Assembly (NCBI RefSeq): GCF_015277895.1
Contig: NZ_CP063815.1
Coordinates: 2,046,001 to 2,110,000 of the forward strand
Length of the DNA stretch: 64,000 bases
Source: Microbacterium abyssi
Lineage (GTDB): Bacteria; Actinomycetota; Actinomycetes; Actinomycetales; Microbacteriaceae
Direction: 5' to 3'
Shown here: piece by piece, positions 1 through 8,730 of the stretch
Position numbering within the stretch: the stretch's first letter is position 1
How the letters are laid out: every line of letters starts with the position of its first letter
Notes under the pieces: generated by a model
The model's database searches: none
What the model saw: the letters and a program-made list of their open reading frames with translations, nothing else
What the model was told of the DNA's origin: nothing
Translations under genes and position numbers: made by a program

Positions 1-1361
1 TGGAAGCCGACGAACAGCATCCAGAAGTGCACGTAGCCCAGACGCTCGTTGAGCATGCGGCCGGTCCACTTGGGCCACCAGAAGTAGAAGCCGGAGAACA
101 TCGCGAACACGACGGTGCCGAACACCACGTAGTGGAAGTGCGCGACGACGAAATACGAGTCGCTGAGGTGGAAGTCCAGCGGCGGCGACGCCAGGATGAC
201 GCCGGTAAGACCACCGAAGACGAACGACACCAGGAAGCCGAGCGCGAACACCATCGGCGTCTCGAAGGTCACGGACCCTCGCCAGAGCGTTCCGATCCAG
301 TTGAAGATCTTCACACCCGTCGGCACCGCGATGAGCATCGTCATGAGCGCGAAGAACGGCAGCAGCACGGAGCCCGTGACGTACATGTGGTGCGCCCACA
401 CGGCCACGGAGAGCGCTGCGATCGCGATCGTCGCGTACACGAGCGTCTTGTATCCGAAGATCGGCTTGCGGCTGAACACCGGGAACACCTCGGAGACGAT
501 GCCGAAGAACGGCAGCGCGATGATGTACACCTCAGGGTGGCCGAAGAACCAGAACAAGTGCTGCCACAGCAGCACGCCGCCGTTCGCTGGGTCGTAGACG
601 TGAGCGCCGAGGATGCGGTCAGCAGCGGCGGCGAAGATCGCAGCGGCGAGCACGGGGAACGCCATCAGGATCAGGAGGCTCGTGATGAGCGTGTTCCACG
701 AGAAGATCGGCATGCGCCACATGGTCATGCCTGGTGCTCGCATCGTGATGATCGTGGTGATGAAGTTCACCGCACCGAGGATCGTGCCGAAACCGGACAT
801 GCCGAGCCCGACCATCCACAGGTTTCCACCGGCACCGGGCGAGAACGACGCGTTCGCCAGCGGCTGGTAGGCGAACCAGCCGAACGATGCAGCGCCCTGA
901 GGCGTGAGGAAGCCGGCGACGGCGATGATCGAGCCGAAGCCGAACAGCCAGAACGCGAAGGCGTTCAGTCGCGGGAAGGCGACGTCGGGGGCGCCCAGCT
1001 GGAGCGGGAGGATCGCATTCGCGAATCCGGCGAACAGCGGCGTCGCGAACATCAGCAGCATGATCGTGCCGTGCATCGTGAACAGCTGGTTGTACTGCTC
1101 CTTGGTGGGGACGATCTGCATCCCGGGAGCGAACAGCTCGGCGCGAATGACGAGCGCCATCACGCCACCCAGCAGGAAGAACAGCACAGACGTGATCAGG
1201 TACATGTACCCGATCGTCTTGTGGTCAGTGGACGTGAGCCACTTGACGACGATGTTGCCCTTCTCCTCCGTGCGGGAGGAGCTCAGCAGAGCGGCCTGAC
1301 GAGCCGGGATCGCGGTGGGGCGAGCGCCAGGAGCCTGGCTGGGGGCCTCAGTTGTTGACAT
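1..1361 (-). CDS. ctaD: Cytochrome c oxidase subunit I (3' end beyond window)
   Basis: Catalytic subunit of the aa3-type terminal oxidase, which reduces O2 at the heme a3-CuB centre in the cell membrane. The 453 codons present read as a multi-helix membrane protein with the family landmarks: MHGT near residue 97, HPEVY (CuB histidine and cross-linked tyrosine) near 275, HHMYVTG near 322 and HFHYV near 408. The ATG at 1361 lies 5 nt after the ctaC stop. Its ribosome site (GGGAGAG) sits in the last codons of ctaC, so the two genes are probably translationally coupled. The C-terminus lies beyond base 1. Confidence 0.97.
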   Translation of the reverse strand, partial: MSTTEAPSQAPGARPTAIPARQAALLSSSRTEEKGNIVVKWLTSTDHKTIGYMYLITSVLFFLLGGVMALVIRAELFAPGMQIVPTKEQYNQLFTMHGTIMLLMFATPLFAGFANAILPLQLGAPDVAFPRLNAFAFWLFGFGSIIAVAGFLTPQGAASFGWFAYQPLANASFSPGAGGNLWMVGLGMSGFGTILGAVNFITTIITMRAPGMTMWRMPIFSWNTLITSLLILMAFPVLAAAIFAAAADRILGAHVYDPANGGVLLWQHLFWFFGHPEVYIIALPFFGIVSEVFPVFSRKPIFGYKTLVYATIAIAALSVAVWAHHMYVTGSVLLPFFALMTMLIAVPTGVKIFNWIGTLWRGSVTFETPMVFALGFLVSFVFGGLTGVILASPPLDFHLSDSYFVVAHFHYVVFGTVVFAMFSGFYFWWPKWTGRMLNERLGYVHFWMLFVGF

Positions 1362-1366
1362 GAGGA

Positions 1367-2272
1367 TTACTCTCCCTCTTCCTCGGAGTCCGTTCCCTGG
1401 GCACCCGTGCCCGGGAGATTGCCGAGTCGGTCGTAAGCGTCGTTTATGTCGCCGACGTTGCCCTCCTCGCGGAGCGACTCGACGTATGCGTCGTATTCGT
1501 CCTGCTCGACGACCTTGACGTTGAACATCATCATCGAGTGGTATTCGCCGCAGAGCTCGGCGCACTTGCCGTCGTACTCGCCGACGCGGGTCGGGATGAA
1601 GGACCAGGAATTGTCCTTCCCGATGTACATGTCTTTCTTGTACAGGAAGTCGATGATCCAGAACGAGTGGATGACATCGCGCGACTGCAGGCTGATGTGC
1701 ACCTTCTGGTCGACCGGAAGCACCAGCGTGGGCAGCTCTTCCTTGTCGACGTTGCCATCGGCATCGGGCTGCGCCTGGATCCCCATGGTCCACACGGCGT
1801 CGGACAGATCGTCGTCCTCGCCGGCGTACATGAAGTCGAACGCCCACTGCTTGCCGATCGCCGTGATCTCGACGTCCGCGTCGTCCCACTGCGTCTCGAT
1901 CTCGGCCTGGTCGCGCGCCGTGAAGAAGAACATTCCCATGACGAGGATCAGCGGGATGACCGTGTAGAAGATCTCGATGGGCATGTTGTACCGCATCTGC
2001 ACCGGCAGGCCGGTCTGGCCCTTCCGGCGACGGTACGCGATCGCAGCCCAGCCCATCAGGCCCCACGTGATCACGCCGACGGCGAGCAGCACGATCCAGG
2101 AGTTGACCCAGAGCGACGCGACACGGTCGGTCTGGTTCGTGGCGGCGGTGCCGTCTTCCACGAAGCCCGGGAGGAACCCGTGAAGCTCGGTGGGAGAGCA
2201 TCCCGCCAGGACCACGGCTGCTGCAATTCCTACCGGAACTGCAGCCCAACGAAGGCGGCGTTTCGAGGGCAC
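1367..2272 (-). CDS. ctaC: Cytochrome c oxidase subunit II (lipoprotein)
   Basis: Accepts electrons from cytochrome c at its CuA centre and passes them to subunit I. The 301-residue protein has a lipoprotein signal ending in LAGC, two transmembrane helices (roughly 45-70 and 90-115) and a periplasm-side cupredoxin domain with the CuA motif CAELCGEYH near residues 235-243. The GTG at 2272 is chosen because GAAAGG sits 6 nt upstream and the signal peptide then starts with SKRRLRW. A longer reading to 2305 adds 11 residues before the signal. It is the first gene of a ctaC-ctaD operon. Confidence 0.95.
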   Translation of the reverse strand: MPSKRRLRWAAVPVGIAAAVVLAGCSPTELHGFLPGFVEDGTAATNQTDRVASLWVNSWIVLLAVGVITWGLMGWAAIAYRRRKGQTGLPVQMRYNMPIEIFYTVIPLILVMGMFFFTARDQAEIETQWDDADVEITAIGKQWAFDFMYAGEDDDLSDAVWTMGIQAQPDADGNVDKEELPTLVLPVDQKVHISLQSRDVIHSFWIIDFLYKKDMYIGKDNSWSFIPTRVGEYDGKCAELCGEYHSMMMFNVKVVEQDEYDAYVESLREEGNVGDINDAYDRLGNLPGTGAQGTDSEEEGE

Positions 2273-2368
2273 GATACACCTTTCAAGATCGCGGACAGGG
2301 CTCATCCCAGTCTAGGGCAAGCTCACACCTGATTCATGCCAACCACGCAGGTCGGACACGGCTGACGT

Positions 2369-2731
2369 TCAGTGGAAGCTGTCGCCGCAGGCGCAGCTTC
2401 CGGCCGCGTTCGGGTTGTCGATCGTGAAGCCCTGCTCCGAGATCGTGTCCTTGAAATCGATGGCTGCGCCGTCGAGGTAGGGCACGCTCATGTTGTCGAC
2501 GATGACCTCTACGCCGTCGAACTCGACGGTCTCATCGCCATCCAGGTAGCGCTCGTCGAAGTAGAGCTGGTAGATCAGGCCGGAGCATCCGCCGGGCTGG
2601 ACCGCCACGCGCAGTCGAAGATCCTCGCGGCCCTCCTGCGCGAGAAGGTTCTTCACCTTGGTGGCGGCAGCGTCCGTGAGGGTGACGCCGTGTGCGGTCT
2701 TGGTCTCGGAAGTGATGGTGGTGTCGCTCAT
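2369..2731 (-). CDS. erpA: HesB/IscA-type iron-sulfur cluster insertion protein
   Basis: A-type carrier that delivers Fe-S clusters to apoproteins. The 120-residue length is normal for the family. The three cluster-ligand cysteines are visible as GGCSGL in the middle and CACG close to the end. The first 15 residues (TTITSETK region) are a non-conserved extension. It lies about 100 bp upstream of ctaC on the same strand; M. tuberculosis likewise keeps an ErpA-like gene (Rv2204c) near ctaC (Rv2200c). ErpA is preferred to IscA because no isc operon surrounds it; this assignment is by context. Confidence 0.9.
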   Translation of the reverse strand: MSDTTITSETKTAHGVTLTDAAATKVKNLLAQEGREDLRLRVAVQPGGCSGLIYQLYFDERYLDGDETVEFDGVEVIVDNMSVPYLDGAAIDFKDTISEQGFTIDNPNAAGSCACGDSFH

Positions 2732-2810
2732 GTCGCTCCTTGTGACGCGCCGCGCATGCGCACGGCTGGTGATGCGATTCTACCGTCGAGGGCTGAAGAA
2801 GGCTCCGGGT

Positions 2811-4220
2811 TCAGAGCGTGGCGGCGTTCATGCGCGCGAGCAGCAGCGCCTCGGTGGCGATCGCGTGACGGAAGGTGTCCAGGTGCAGGGACTCGTTCGG
2901 GCTGTGCGCGCGCGAATGCGGGTCCTCCACACCGGTGACGAGGATCTGCGCTTCTGGGAACTCCCGGACGAGATCGGCGATGAACGGGATGGATCCGCCG
3001 ACACCGAGATCCACGGCATCCTTGCCGTAGCCGTCCGCCATCGCCTGACGGGCGAGGCCGACGGCCCACCCGCTGGTGTCGACGAGGAAGCCGTCCCCTA
3101 GGTCGACGTCGGAGAACGTCAGCTCGGCGCCGAACGGCGCGTTCGCACGCAGGTGCCTCTCCAGCGCCGCGTAGGCCTCTTCACCGGTCTGGCCGGGGGC
3201 GACTCGGGCGCTGATGACGACGGTCGCCTCGGGAAGGAGGGTGTTGGACGCCGATTCGACGCTGGTCGCGTCGATGCCGATGACGGTGACGGCCGGCTTG
3301 TTCCAGATGCGGCTGAGGATGCTGTCCCTGCCGATCGGCGTGGTGCCGGACAGGAGTCCGGCCTCATCGCGCAGCGTCTCCTCCGAGTACTCCGGGGTAG
3401 GTGCGTCGCGCTCGGTCATCCCCTCCACCGCGACGGCCCCGTCGGCATCCCACAGAGTCGACAGCAGACGCACCGTGGCCATCATGGCGTCCGGCACCGC
3501 GCCGCCGAACATTCCGGAATGCGACGCATGGTCGAGCGTGCGGACCTTGAGCGTGAAGCGGGCGTTGCCGCGCAGCGAGACGGTCAGACCGGGCGTCGTC
3601 GAGTCCCAGTTCCCGGAGTCGGCGACGACGATGGCGTCCGCCCGCAGAGCCTCCGCGTTGTCGCTGAGGAACTGCGCGAACGAGCGGGAGCCATACTCCT
3701 CCTCGCCCTCGATGAACAGCGATATGCCGAGCTCGAGGTCGTCGCCGAGCGCCTCGCGCACCGCGCGAAGTGAGGCGATGTGCGTCATGATCCCCGCCTT
3801 GTCGTCAGCGGCGCCCCGACCGTACAGCCGCCCGTCGCGCACGGTCGGCTCGAACGGCGGCGTCTCCCACAGCGCGTCGTCACCGGGAGGCTGAACGTCG
3901 TGGTGCGCGTACAGCAGGATGGTCGGCTTGCCTCCTCGTGCGGCCCTGGTCGCCAGCACGGCGGGCTGACCGTGCTCGTCCGTCCCGGGGATCGCGGCGC
4001 GAAGGACGCGAACCTCGTCGAAGACGCCGGTCGCCTCGGCGAGAGCCGCCACGCGCTCGGCGCTGCGCTCGAGCTGCGTCTGCTCGAACGACGGCCAGGC
4101 GATGCCGGGGATGCGCACGAGATCACCGAGATCTGCGAGCGCGCTCGGGATGCTGATCGCCACGGCTTCGCTGACGGCGGATTCGATGGCGGGGTCTGCG
4201 GTGGGCGGCACGGAGGTCAT
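2811..4220 (-). CDS. M20-family metallodipeptidase
   Basis: Cytosolic zinc peptidase of the M20 (Cys-Gly/Xaa-dipeptide) family, 469 residues. The first metal motif is YAHHDVQPPGD near residue 105, followed by GRGAADDKAG (bridging aspartate) and EGEEEYGS (catalytic and metal glutamates). A lid/dimerisation domain lies in the middle, and the last metal histidine is probably in DPHSRAHSPNE near the C-terminus. The ATG at 4220 is preceded on its strand by a -10-like TAAGAT exactly 7 nt upstream, suggesting a leaderless transcript. It diverges from the DUF3043 gene across 46 bp. The exact substrate cannot be read from sequence. Confidence 0.92.
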   Translation of the reverse strand: MTSVPPTADPAIESAVSEAVAISIPSALADLGDLVRIPGIAWPSFEQTQLERSAERVAALAEATGVFDEVRVLRAAIPGTDEHGQPAVLATRAARGGKPTILLYAHHDVQPPGDDALWETPPFEPTVRDGRLYGRGAADDKAGIMTHIASLRAVREALGDDLELGISLFIEGEEEYGSRSFAQFLSDNAEALRADAIVVADSGNWDSTTPGLTVSLRGNARFTLKVRTLDHASHSGMFGGAVPDAMMATVRLLSTLWDADGAVAVEGMTERDAPTPEYSEETLRDEAGLLSGTTPIGRDSILSRIWNKPAVTVIGIDATSVESASNTLLPEATVVISARVAPGQTGEEAYAALERHLRANAPFGAELTFSDVDLGDGFLVDTSGWAVGLARQAMADGYGKDAVDLGVGGSIPFIADLVREFPEAQILVTGVEDPHSRAHSPNESLHLDTFRHAIATEALLLARMNAATL

Positions 4221-4266
4221 GCGAGTAATCTTAAGGCTTCACCCGAATCTTGATCCGAGGAGTCCC

Positions 4267-4830
4267 GTGGCCGCTTCCACCCCATCGACGAACGACGAGT
4301 CCGCCGAGACGCCGGTCGTCGGCAAGGGACGGCCGACTCCGAGCCGCGCCGAGCAGGAGGCAGCCCGCCGTCGTCCGCTCGTCGCGGACACCAAGGAGGC
4401 CCGTGCTGCGGCGAAGGCCCAGCTGCGCGAGCAGCGCGAGCGCGCACAGGCCGGCATGGCCGCCGGTGAGGACAAGTACCTTCCCCCGCGCGACAAGGGG
4501 CCGCAGCGACGCTGGGTGCGCGACTACGTGGATGCCGGCTGGCACGTGTCCGAGTGGGTGATGGCGCTGATGGTCATCGTCATCCTGGTCTCGCTCGTGC
4601 CCAACCCGACCTTCTCGTTCTACGCCTTCGTCGGCCTGTGGTGCTTCATCATCGTCGCCGTGCTCGACATGATCCTGCTGGGCGCGCGCGCGAAGCGGAA
4701 GGCCGCCGCGAAGTTCGGCAAGGAGCGCCTCGAGAAGGGCCTCGGCTGGTACGCCGCGATGCGGTCGCTGCAGATGCGCTTCATGCGCCTGCCCAAGCCG
4801 CAGGTCAAGCGCGGACAGTACCCCGCCTGA
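4267..4830 (+). CDS. DUF3043 membrane protein
   Basis: A 187-residue protein of the actinobacterial DUF3043 family, function unknown. The N-terminal half is charged and soluble (PTPSRAEQEAARRRP and many R/K/E), followed by two hydrophobic helices (about 98-115 and 120-140) and a basic tail with GWYAAMRSLQMR. GTG at 4267 is preferred over the longer open frame because GAGGAG lies 5 nt upstream and the family start is short. It converges on pyrD, with a dispersed repeat between the two. Confidence 0.85.
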   Translation: MAASTPSTNDESAETPVVGKGRPTPSRAEQEAARRRPLVADTKEARAAAKAQLREQRERAQAGMAAGEDKYLPPRDKGPQRRWVRDYVDAGWHVSEWVMALMVIVILVSLVPNPTFSFYAFVGLWCFIIVAVLDMILLGARAKRKAAAKFGKERLEKGLGWYAAMRSLQMRFMRLPKPQVKRGQYPA

Positions 4831-4842
4831 TCCCGCTTTCCC

Positions 4843-4878
4843 TGCGGGTCGTTGAGCGAGCGTTAGCGAGTCGAAGCC
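4843..4878 (+). repeat. Dispersed 'GGGTCGTTGAGCGAGC' repeat, copy A
   Basis: Between the converging DUF3043 and pyrD genes. It reads CGGGTCGTTGAGCGAGCG followed by TTAGCGAGTCGAAGC, one copy of a family that recurs near 43.65, 50.1, 54.3 and 59.2 kb, always at 3' ends of genes. The inner GCGAGCG/TTAGCGAG part can fold. A transcription-end role is an inference. Confidence 0.7.
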
Positions 4879-4879
4879 G

Positions 4880-5902
4880 CTAACGCCGCCTGAGCTCACG
4901 GCTGATCTGACGGGCCCAGAACGGGCCGCGGTACAGGAACGCCGTGTATCCCTGCACGAGCGTGGCACCGGCATCCAGCCGCTCCTGGACGTCGGACGCG
5001 GTCTCCACTCCCCCGACGGAGATGACGCAGAAATCGCTCGGAACCGCCGCGCGCACGACGTGCAGCACCTCCATCGAGCGCTCCCGCAGCGGCGCACCGG
5101 ACAGCCCGCCGGCGCCGGCGGCTTCGACGACCGCGGCATCCGTCTTCAGGCCCTCGCGGCCGATGGTCGTGTTGTGCGCGATGATCCCGTCGAGCCCCTC
5201 CGCCACGGCGAGCCGTGCGATCGCCGCGATCTCGTCGTCCGACAGGTCGGGCGCGATCTTCACCAGCAACGGGGTCGAGCCCGCCGCCGTCTTCACCGCA
5301 CGCAGCAGCGGTGCGAGTGTCTCGACCGCCTGCAGCCCGCGCAGTCCCGGAGTGTTGGGGGATGACACGTTGACGGCGAGGTAGTCCGCGAGCGGGGCGA
5401 GCTTCGTCGCGCTCGCGACGTAGTCTGCGGTGGCGTTCTCGACCTCGATGATCCGGCTCTTGCCGATGTTCACGCCGATGATCGTCTTAGGACGGCGCCG
5501 GCGCAGCTTCGCGAGGCGCTTCGCCGCGGCATCCGCCCCGGCATTGTTGAAGCCCATCCGGTTGATGACGGCGCGGTCGGGCACGAGGCGGAACAGGCGC
5601 GGCTTGGGGTTGCCCTCCTGCGGAATGGCGGTGACCGTGCCAACCTCGACGTGCCCGAAACCGAGCGCCGCGAGCCCGCGCACGCCGACGGCGTTCTTGT
5701 CGAAGCCGGCCGCGACGCCGAACGGCGAGTCGAACGTGAGCCCGAGCGCCGACACCTTGCTTTCTGCCTCGGGCGCACACAGGGCACGGGTGATCCACGC
5801 GAACGGCGGCGCGCCGAGCCCGCGGATCACTGCCATGCCGGCGTGGTGCGCGAACTCAGGGTCGAAGCGCGACAGAACGGTGCGGAAGAGGAGGGGATAC
5901 AT
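4880..5902 (-). CDS. pyrD: Dihydroorotate dehydrogenase (quinone), class 2
   Basis: Oxidises dihydroorotate to orotate in pyrimidine synthesis, passing electrons from FMN to membrane quinone. The 340-residue protein has the class 2 N-terminal membrane-docking segment (MYPLLFRTVLSRFDPE), followed by the barrel with FGHVEVGTVT, NRMGFNNAG, the active-site loop VSSPNTPGLRGLQ and the FMN-phosphate motif GGVETASDVQERLDAGA. The ATG at 5902 gives the usual class 2 N-terminus; longer in-frame reading only runs into nrdR. It lies 10 nt after nrdR. Confidence 0.96.
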   Translation of the reverse strand: MYPLLFRTVLSRFDPEFAHHAGMAVIRGLGAPPFAWITRALCAPEAESKVSALGLTFDSPFGVAAGFDKNAVGVRGLAALGFGHVEVGTVTAIPQEGNPKPRLFRLVPDRAVINRMGFNNAGADAAAKRLAKLRRRRPKTIIGVNIGKSRIIEVENATADYVASATKLAPLADYLAVNVSSPNTPGLRGLQAVETLAPLLRAVKTAAGSTPLLVKIAPDLSDDEIAAIARLAVAEGLDGIIAHNTTIGREGLKTDAAVVEAAGAGGLSGAPLRERSMEVLHVVRAAVPSDFCVISVGGVETASDVQERLDAGATLVQGYTAFLYRGPFWARQISRELRRR

Positions 5903-5912
5903 CCCTGCCAGA

Positions 5913-6389
5913 TTACCGGTCGGCCGTGGCCACCCCGGACTCGGCATGATCGGCGCGCAGATCGGTGATCGCGCTTTCGAAGTCCTCGAGCGATTCGAAC
6001 GCCTGGTAGACGCTGGCGAAACGCAGGTAAGCGACCTCGTCGAGGTCGCGGAGCGGCCCGAGGATGGCCAGTCCGATCTCGTTCGCATCGAGTTGCGATA
6101 CGCCGGTCTGCCGCACTGCCTCCTCGACGCGCTGCGCGAGGATCGCGAGGTCTGCCTCGGTCACCGGGCGCCCCTGGCATGCCTTGCGGACGCCCGAGAT
6201 GACCTTGTCACGGCTGAACGGCTCCATGACGCCGGAGCGCTTGATCACGTTGAGGCTGGCCGTCTCGGTGGTGGTGAACCGGCCGCCGCACTCCGGGCAC
6301 TGCCTGCGCCGACGGATCGAGAGACCGTCATCGCTGGTTCGCGAATCGATCACGCGGGAATCGGGATGACGGCAGAACGGGCAGTGCAT
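5913..6389 (-). CDS. nrdR: Transcriptional repressor NrdR
   Basis: ATP/dATP-sensing repressor of ribonucleotide reductase genes. The 158 residues show the four-cysteine zinc ribbon at the start (CPFC near 3-6 and CPECGG near 31-36), the basic DNA-binding stretch [10 protein letters not shown] and the ATP-cone domain from about 46 to 136 ([15 protein letters not shown]). The tail is variable. No ribonucleotide reductase gene is in the window, so its targets lie elsewhere. The ATG at 6389 is 4 nt after hisD, indicating cotranscription. Confidence 0.97.
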   Translation of the reverse strand: MHCPFCRHPDSRVIDSRTSDDGLSIRRRRQCPECGGRFTTTETASLNVIKRSGVMEPFSRDKVISGVRKACQGRPVTEADLAILAQRVEEAVRQTGVSQLDANEIGLAILGPLRDLDEVAYLRFASVYQAFESLEDFESAITDLRADHAESGVATADR

Positions 6390-6393
6390 GGTG

Positions 6394-7722
6394 TTACAGC
6401 GTAGTCGTTCCCCCGGCGTCAGCCTGGAAGCGCGCTTCGATGGCTTCGCCGTGCCCCGGGAGCACCTCGGTATTCGCCAGGGCGACGACGCCCTCACGGA
6501 CGGCGGCGAGAGCGGCGTGATCGTAGGAGATGATCTGCTGCGGCCGCAGGAACGTGTAGGCGCCGAGCCCCGGCGCGTAGCGCGCCTGTCCCCCGGTCGG
6601 CAGCACGTGATTGCTGCCCGCCATATAGTCGCCCAGACTCACCGGTGTCTGGTCGCCGACGAAGATCGCGCCGGCGCTGGTGAACGCGGATGCCGCCTCC
6701 GGCGCGTCTTCGATGTGGAGCTCGAGGTGCTCGGGTGCGTAGGCGTTGCTGAACGCCGTGGCCATCGCGCGATCGTCGACGAGGACGATCGCGGACTGCT
6801 CGCCCGCCAGCGAGACGCCGACGCGTTCCGCGTGCTTCGTGGATGCTGCGAGCCGAGCGACCTCGGTGACGACGCGCTCGGCGAGACTCTCGTCGTCGGT
6901 GACGAGCACCGCCGACGCCTGCTCATCGTGCTCCGCCTGGCTCACGAGGTCGGCGGCTATGAGTCGCGCGTTCGCTGTGCGGTCGGCCACCACGAGGATC
7001 TCTGTCGCGCCCGCTTCGGAGTCTGTGCCGACGACGCCGGCGACGGCCCGCTTGGCAGACGCGACGTAGTTGTTGCCAGGGCCGGAGAGGACATCGACCG
7101 GGTCGAGGCCGAGATCCTCCACGCCGTACGCGAACGCGCCGATCGCGCCGGCGCCGCCGATGGCATACACCTCGGTGATGCCGAGCAGCCCGGCTGCGCC
7201 GAGAATCGTCGGGTGGATGCGGCCGTCTTCGGTGTGCTGCGGCGGCGACGCGAGGGCGATGTGCTGGACTCCGGCGACCTGCGCCGGAACCGCATTCATC
7301 ACCACGCTCGATGCGAGCGGCGCCTTCCCGCCGGGGATGTACACGCCGACACGGTTCACCGGCTGCCAGCGCTGGGTGATGAGGGCGCCGTCGCCGATCT
7401 GTGTCACTCGGGTCTCCGGCACCTGCGCCGCAGATCCCAGGCGCACGCGGCGAATCGCTTCTTCGAGCGCCGCCCGGACCTCGGGGGCGAGAGCGGCGAC
7501 GGCATCCTGGATGTGGCTTGCCGGCACGCGGATCTCGTGCCCGGTGACGCGGTCGAACTTCTCGGCCTGGGCGCGCAGTGCGGCTTCACCCTCGGTGCGG
7601 ACGTCCTCGACGATGCGCGCTGCGGTCTCCAGGGCCTCGGCACGCGCCTGCGTGGCGCGTGGAACGGCGGCGAGCATGTCTGCCGGCGAGAGCTTCCGCC
7701 CCCGCAGATCGATCGTGCGCAC
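6394..7722 (-). CDS. hisD: Histidinol dehydrogenase
   Basis: Catalyses the last two oxidations of histidine biosynthesis, L-histidinol to L-histidine, using NAD and zinc. The 442-residue length is typical. Visible family segments include [22 protein letters not shown], the NAD-loop region [16 protein letters not shown], and the [13 protein letters not shown] zinc-site region near residue 365. The GTG start at 7722 follows the preceding gene's stop by 1 nt. It is not next to other his genes here; its neighbours are nrdR and a membrane protein next to dnaE. Confidence 0.96.
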   Translation of the reverse strand: MRTIDLRGRKLSPADMLAAVPRATQARAEALETAARIVEDVRTEGEAALRAQAEKFDRVTGHEIRVPASHIQDAVAALAPEVRAALEEAIRRVRLGSAAQVPETRVTQIGDGALITQRWQPVNRVGVYIPGGKAPLASSVVMNAVPAQVAGVQHIALASPPQHTEDGRIHPTILGAAGLLGITEVYAIGGAGAIGAFAYGVEDLGLDPVDVLSGPGNNYVASAKRAVAGVVGTDSEAGATEILVVADRTANARLIAADLVSQAEHDEQASAVLVTDDESLAERVVTEVARLAASTKHAERVGVSLAGEQSAIVLVDDRAMATAFSNAYAPEHLELHIEDAPEAASAFTSAGAIFVGDQTPVSLGDYMAGSNHVLPTGGQARYAPGLGAYTFLRPQQIISYDHAALAAVREGVVALANTEVLPGHGEAIEARFQADAGGTTTL

Positions 7723-7723
7723 G

Positions 7724-8719
7724 TCAGCCTCTCGTGATGTCTGCGATGTCGTGCAGGTAGCCGACGCGTCCGTCGTCGTGGCGCACCAGGTAGGCGCCGC
7801 CGCGATCCTCGATCACGAGGACCCAGGCCTCTGGCCCGACGCGGAAGAGCGCTTCACCGGCCTCGTCGAACACGTCGCGCTCGGTGGGGGCGAGCACCCA
7901 GAACGGCTGACCGAGCGCCTCGTCGGTTTCGTCGCCGCCGCGCGATGAGCGGACGTAACCGGGGACGTAGTCTTCGTCGAGCTCGGGTGCGGTGCCGAGC
8001 GCTCCGCCCGAGGCGTGCCCGGTCAGCGGCATGCTCTCGCCGAATCCCGGCTGCTCGGCGTCGTGCGTCGTGTCATCCACGAACTCGTCTTCGATGGCAG
8101 CCAGTGCCTCGTCTGCCGCAGCAGGAGCGGCGACCACGCGCTCCGGCTGGGGACGGGCGACGACCGGACGCACCGGATTCGCGTTGCGATGTGCGAGCGT
8201 GACCAGGCGCCCGCGGAAGTCGTCGCGCAGGCCCGGGATGATCGGCGCGCAGACCGTGAGCACCACCAGCATCAGCAGGACGACCACCTGCACCCACGGC
8301 ACCCAGACGTTCAGCGAGGTGCCGGTCTGGGCCATCGCTGCGACGTACTGCCAGAGCTGCTGGATCCACCAGACGGCGGCGACTGAGAAAGCCACGGATG
8401 CGAACTGATCGATGCCCAGCGAGCCGACCCGGCGGATCCCCTCCGGCGAGAACCGGCGGAGGACGATGAGGAAGACGGCGACCGTCGGCACCCCGAGCGG
8501 CAGGATCCAGGCGATGCCCTGCGTCCACAGAGCCGGACTCCACCCGATCGGGAAGAACGACGTGACGAACACGACCAGCCAGGCGGCGACGATCAGCAGT
8601 TCGCGGACGGTGAATCCGAGGACACCGTGCTGAGGCGCGACTTCTTCTTCGTAGAGGACGCCGTCCTCTTCGGTGAAGGGCTCTTGCGTGAAGGACTCAT
8701 CCGGTATGTCCGTGCTCAT
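7724..8719 (-). CDS. Uncharacterised membrane protein between dnaE and hisD
   Basis: A 331-residue protein that I do not recognise. It has an acidic N-terminus (DEEE-rich, first 35 residues), then about four hydrophobic helices: roughly 37-55, 65-83, 100-120 and 130-160. A cytoplasmic half follows with a Pro/Arg-rich linker (RPVVARPQPE) and a small C-terminal domain from about 270 (PFWVLAPTERDVF, then YLVRHDDGRVGYLHD) that looks like a compact beta domain. It lies 11 nt after dnaE and 1 nt before hisD, so it is cotranscribed with both. No enzyme motif is visible. Confidence 0.75.
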   Translation of the reverse strand: MSTDIPDESFTQEPFTEEDGVLYEEEVAPQHGVLGFTVRELLIVAAWLVVFVTSFFPIGWSPALWTQGIAWILPLGVPTVAVFLIVLRRFSPEGIRRVGSLGIDQFASVAFSVAAVWWIQQLWQYVAAMAQTGTSLNVWVPWVQVVVLLMLVVLTVCAPIIPGLRDDFRGRLVTLAHRNANPVRPVVARPQPERVVAAPAAADEALAAIEDEFVDDTTHDAEQPGFGESMPLTGHASGGALGTAPELDEDYVPGYVRSSRGGDETDEALGQPFWVLAPTERDVFDEAGEALFRVGPEAWVLVIEDRGGAYLVRHDDGRVGYLHDIADITRG

Positions 8720-8730
8720 GTGTCCCTACC

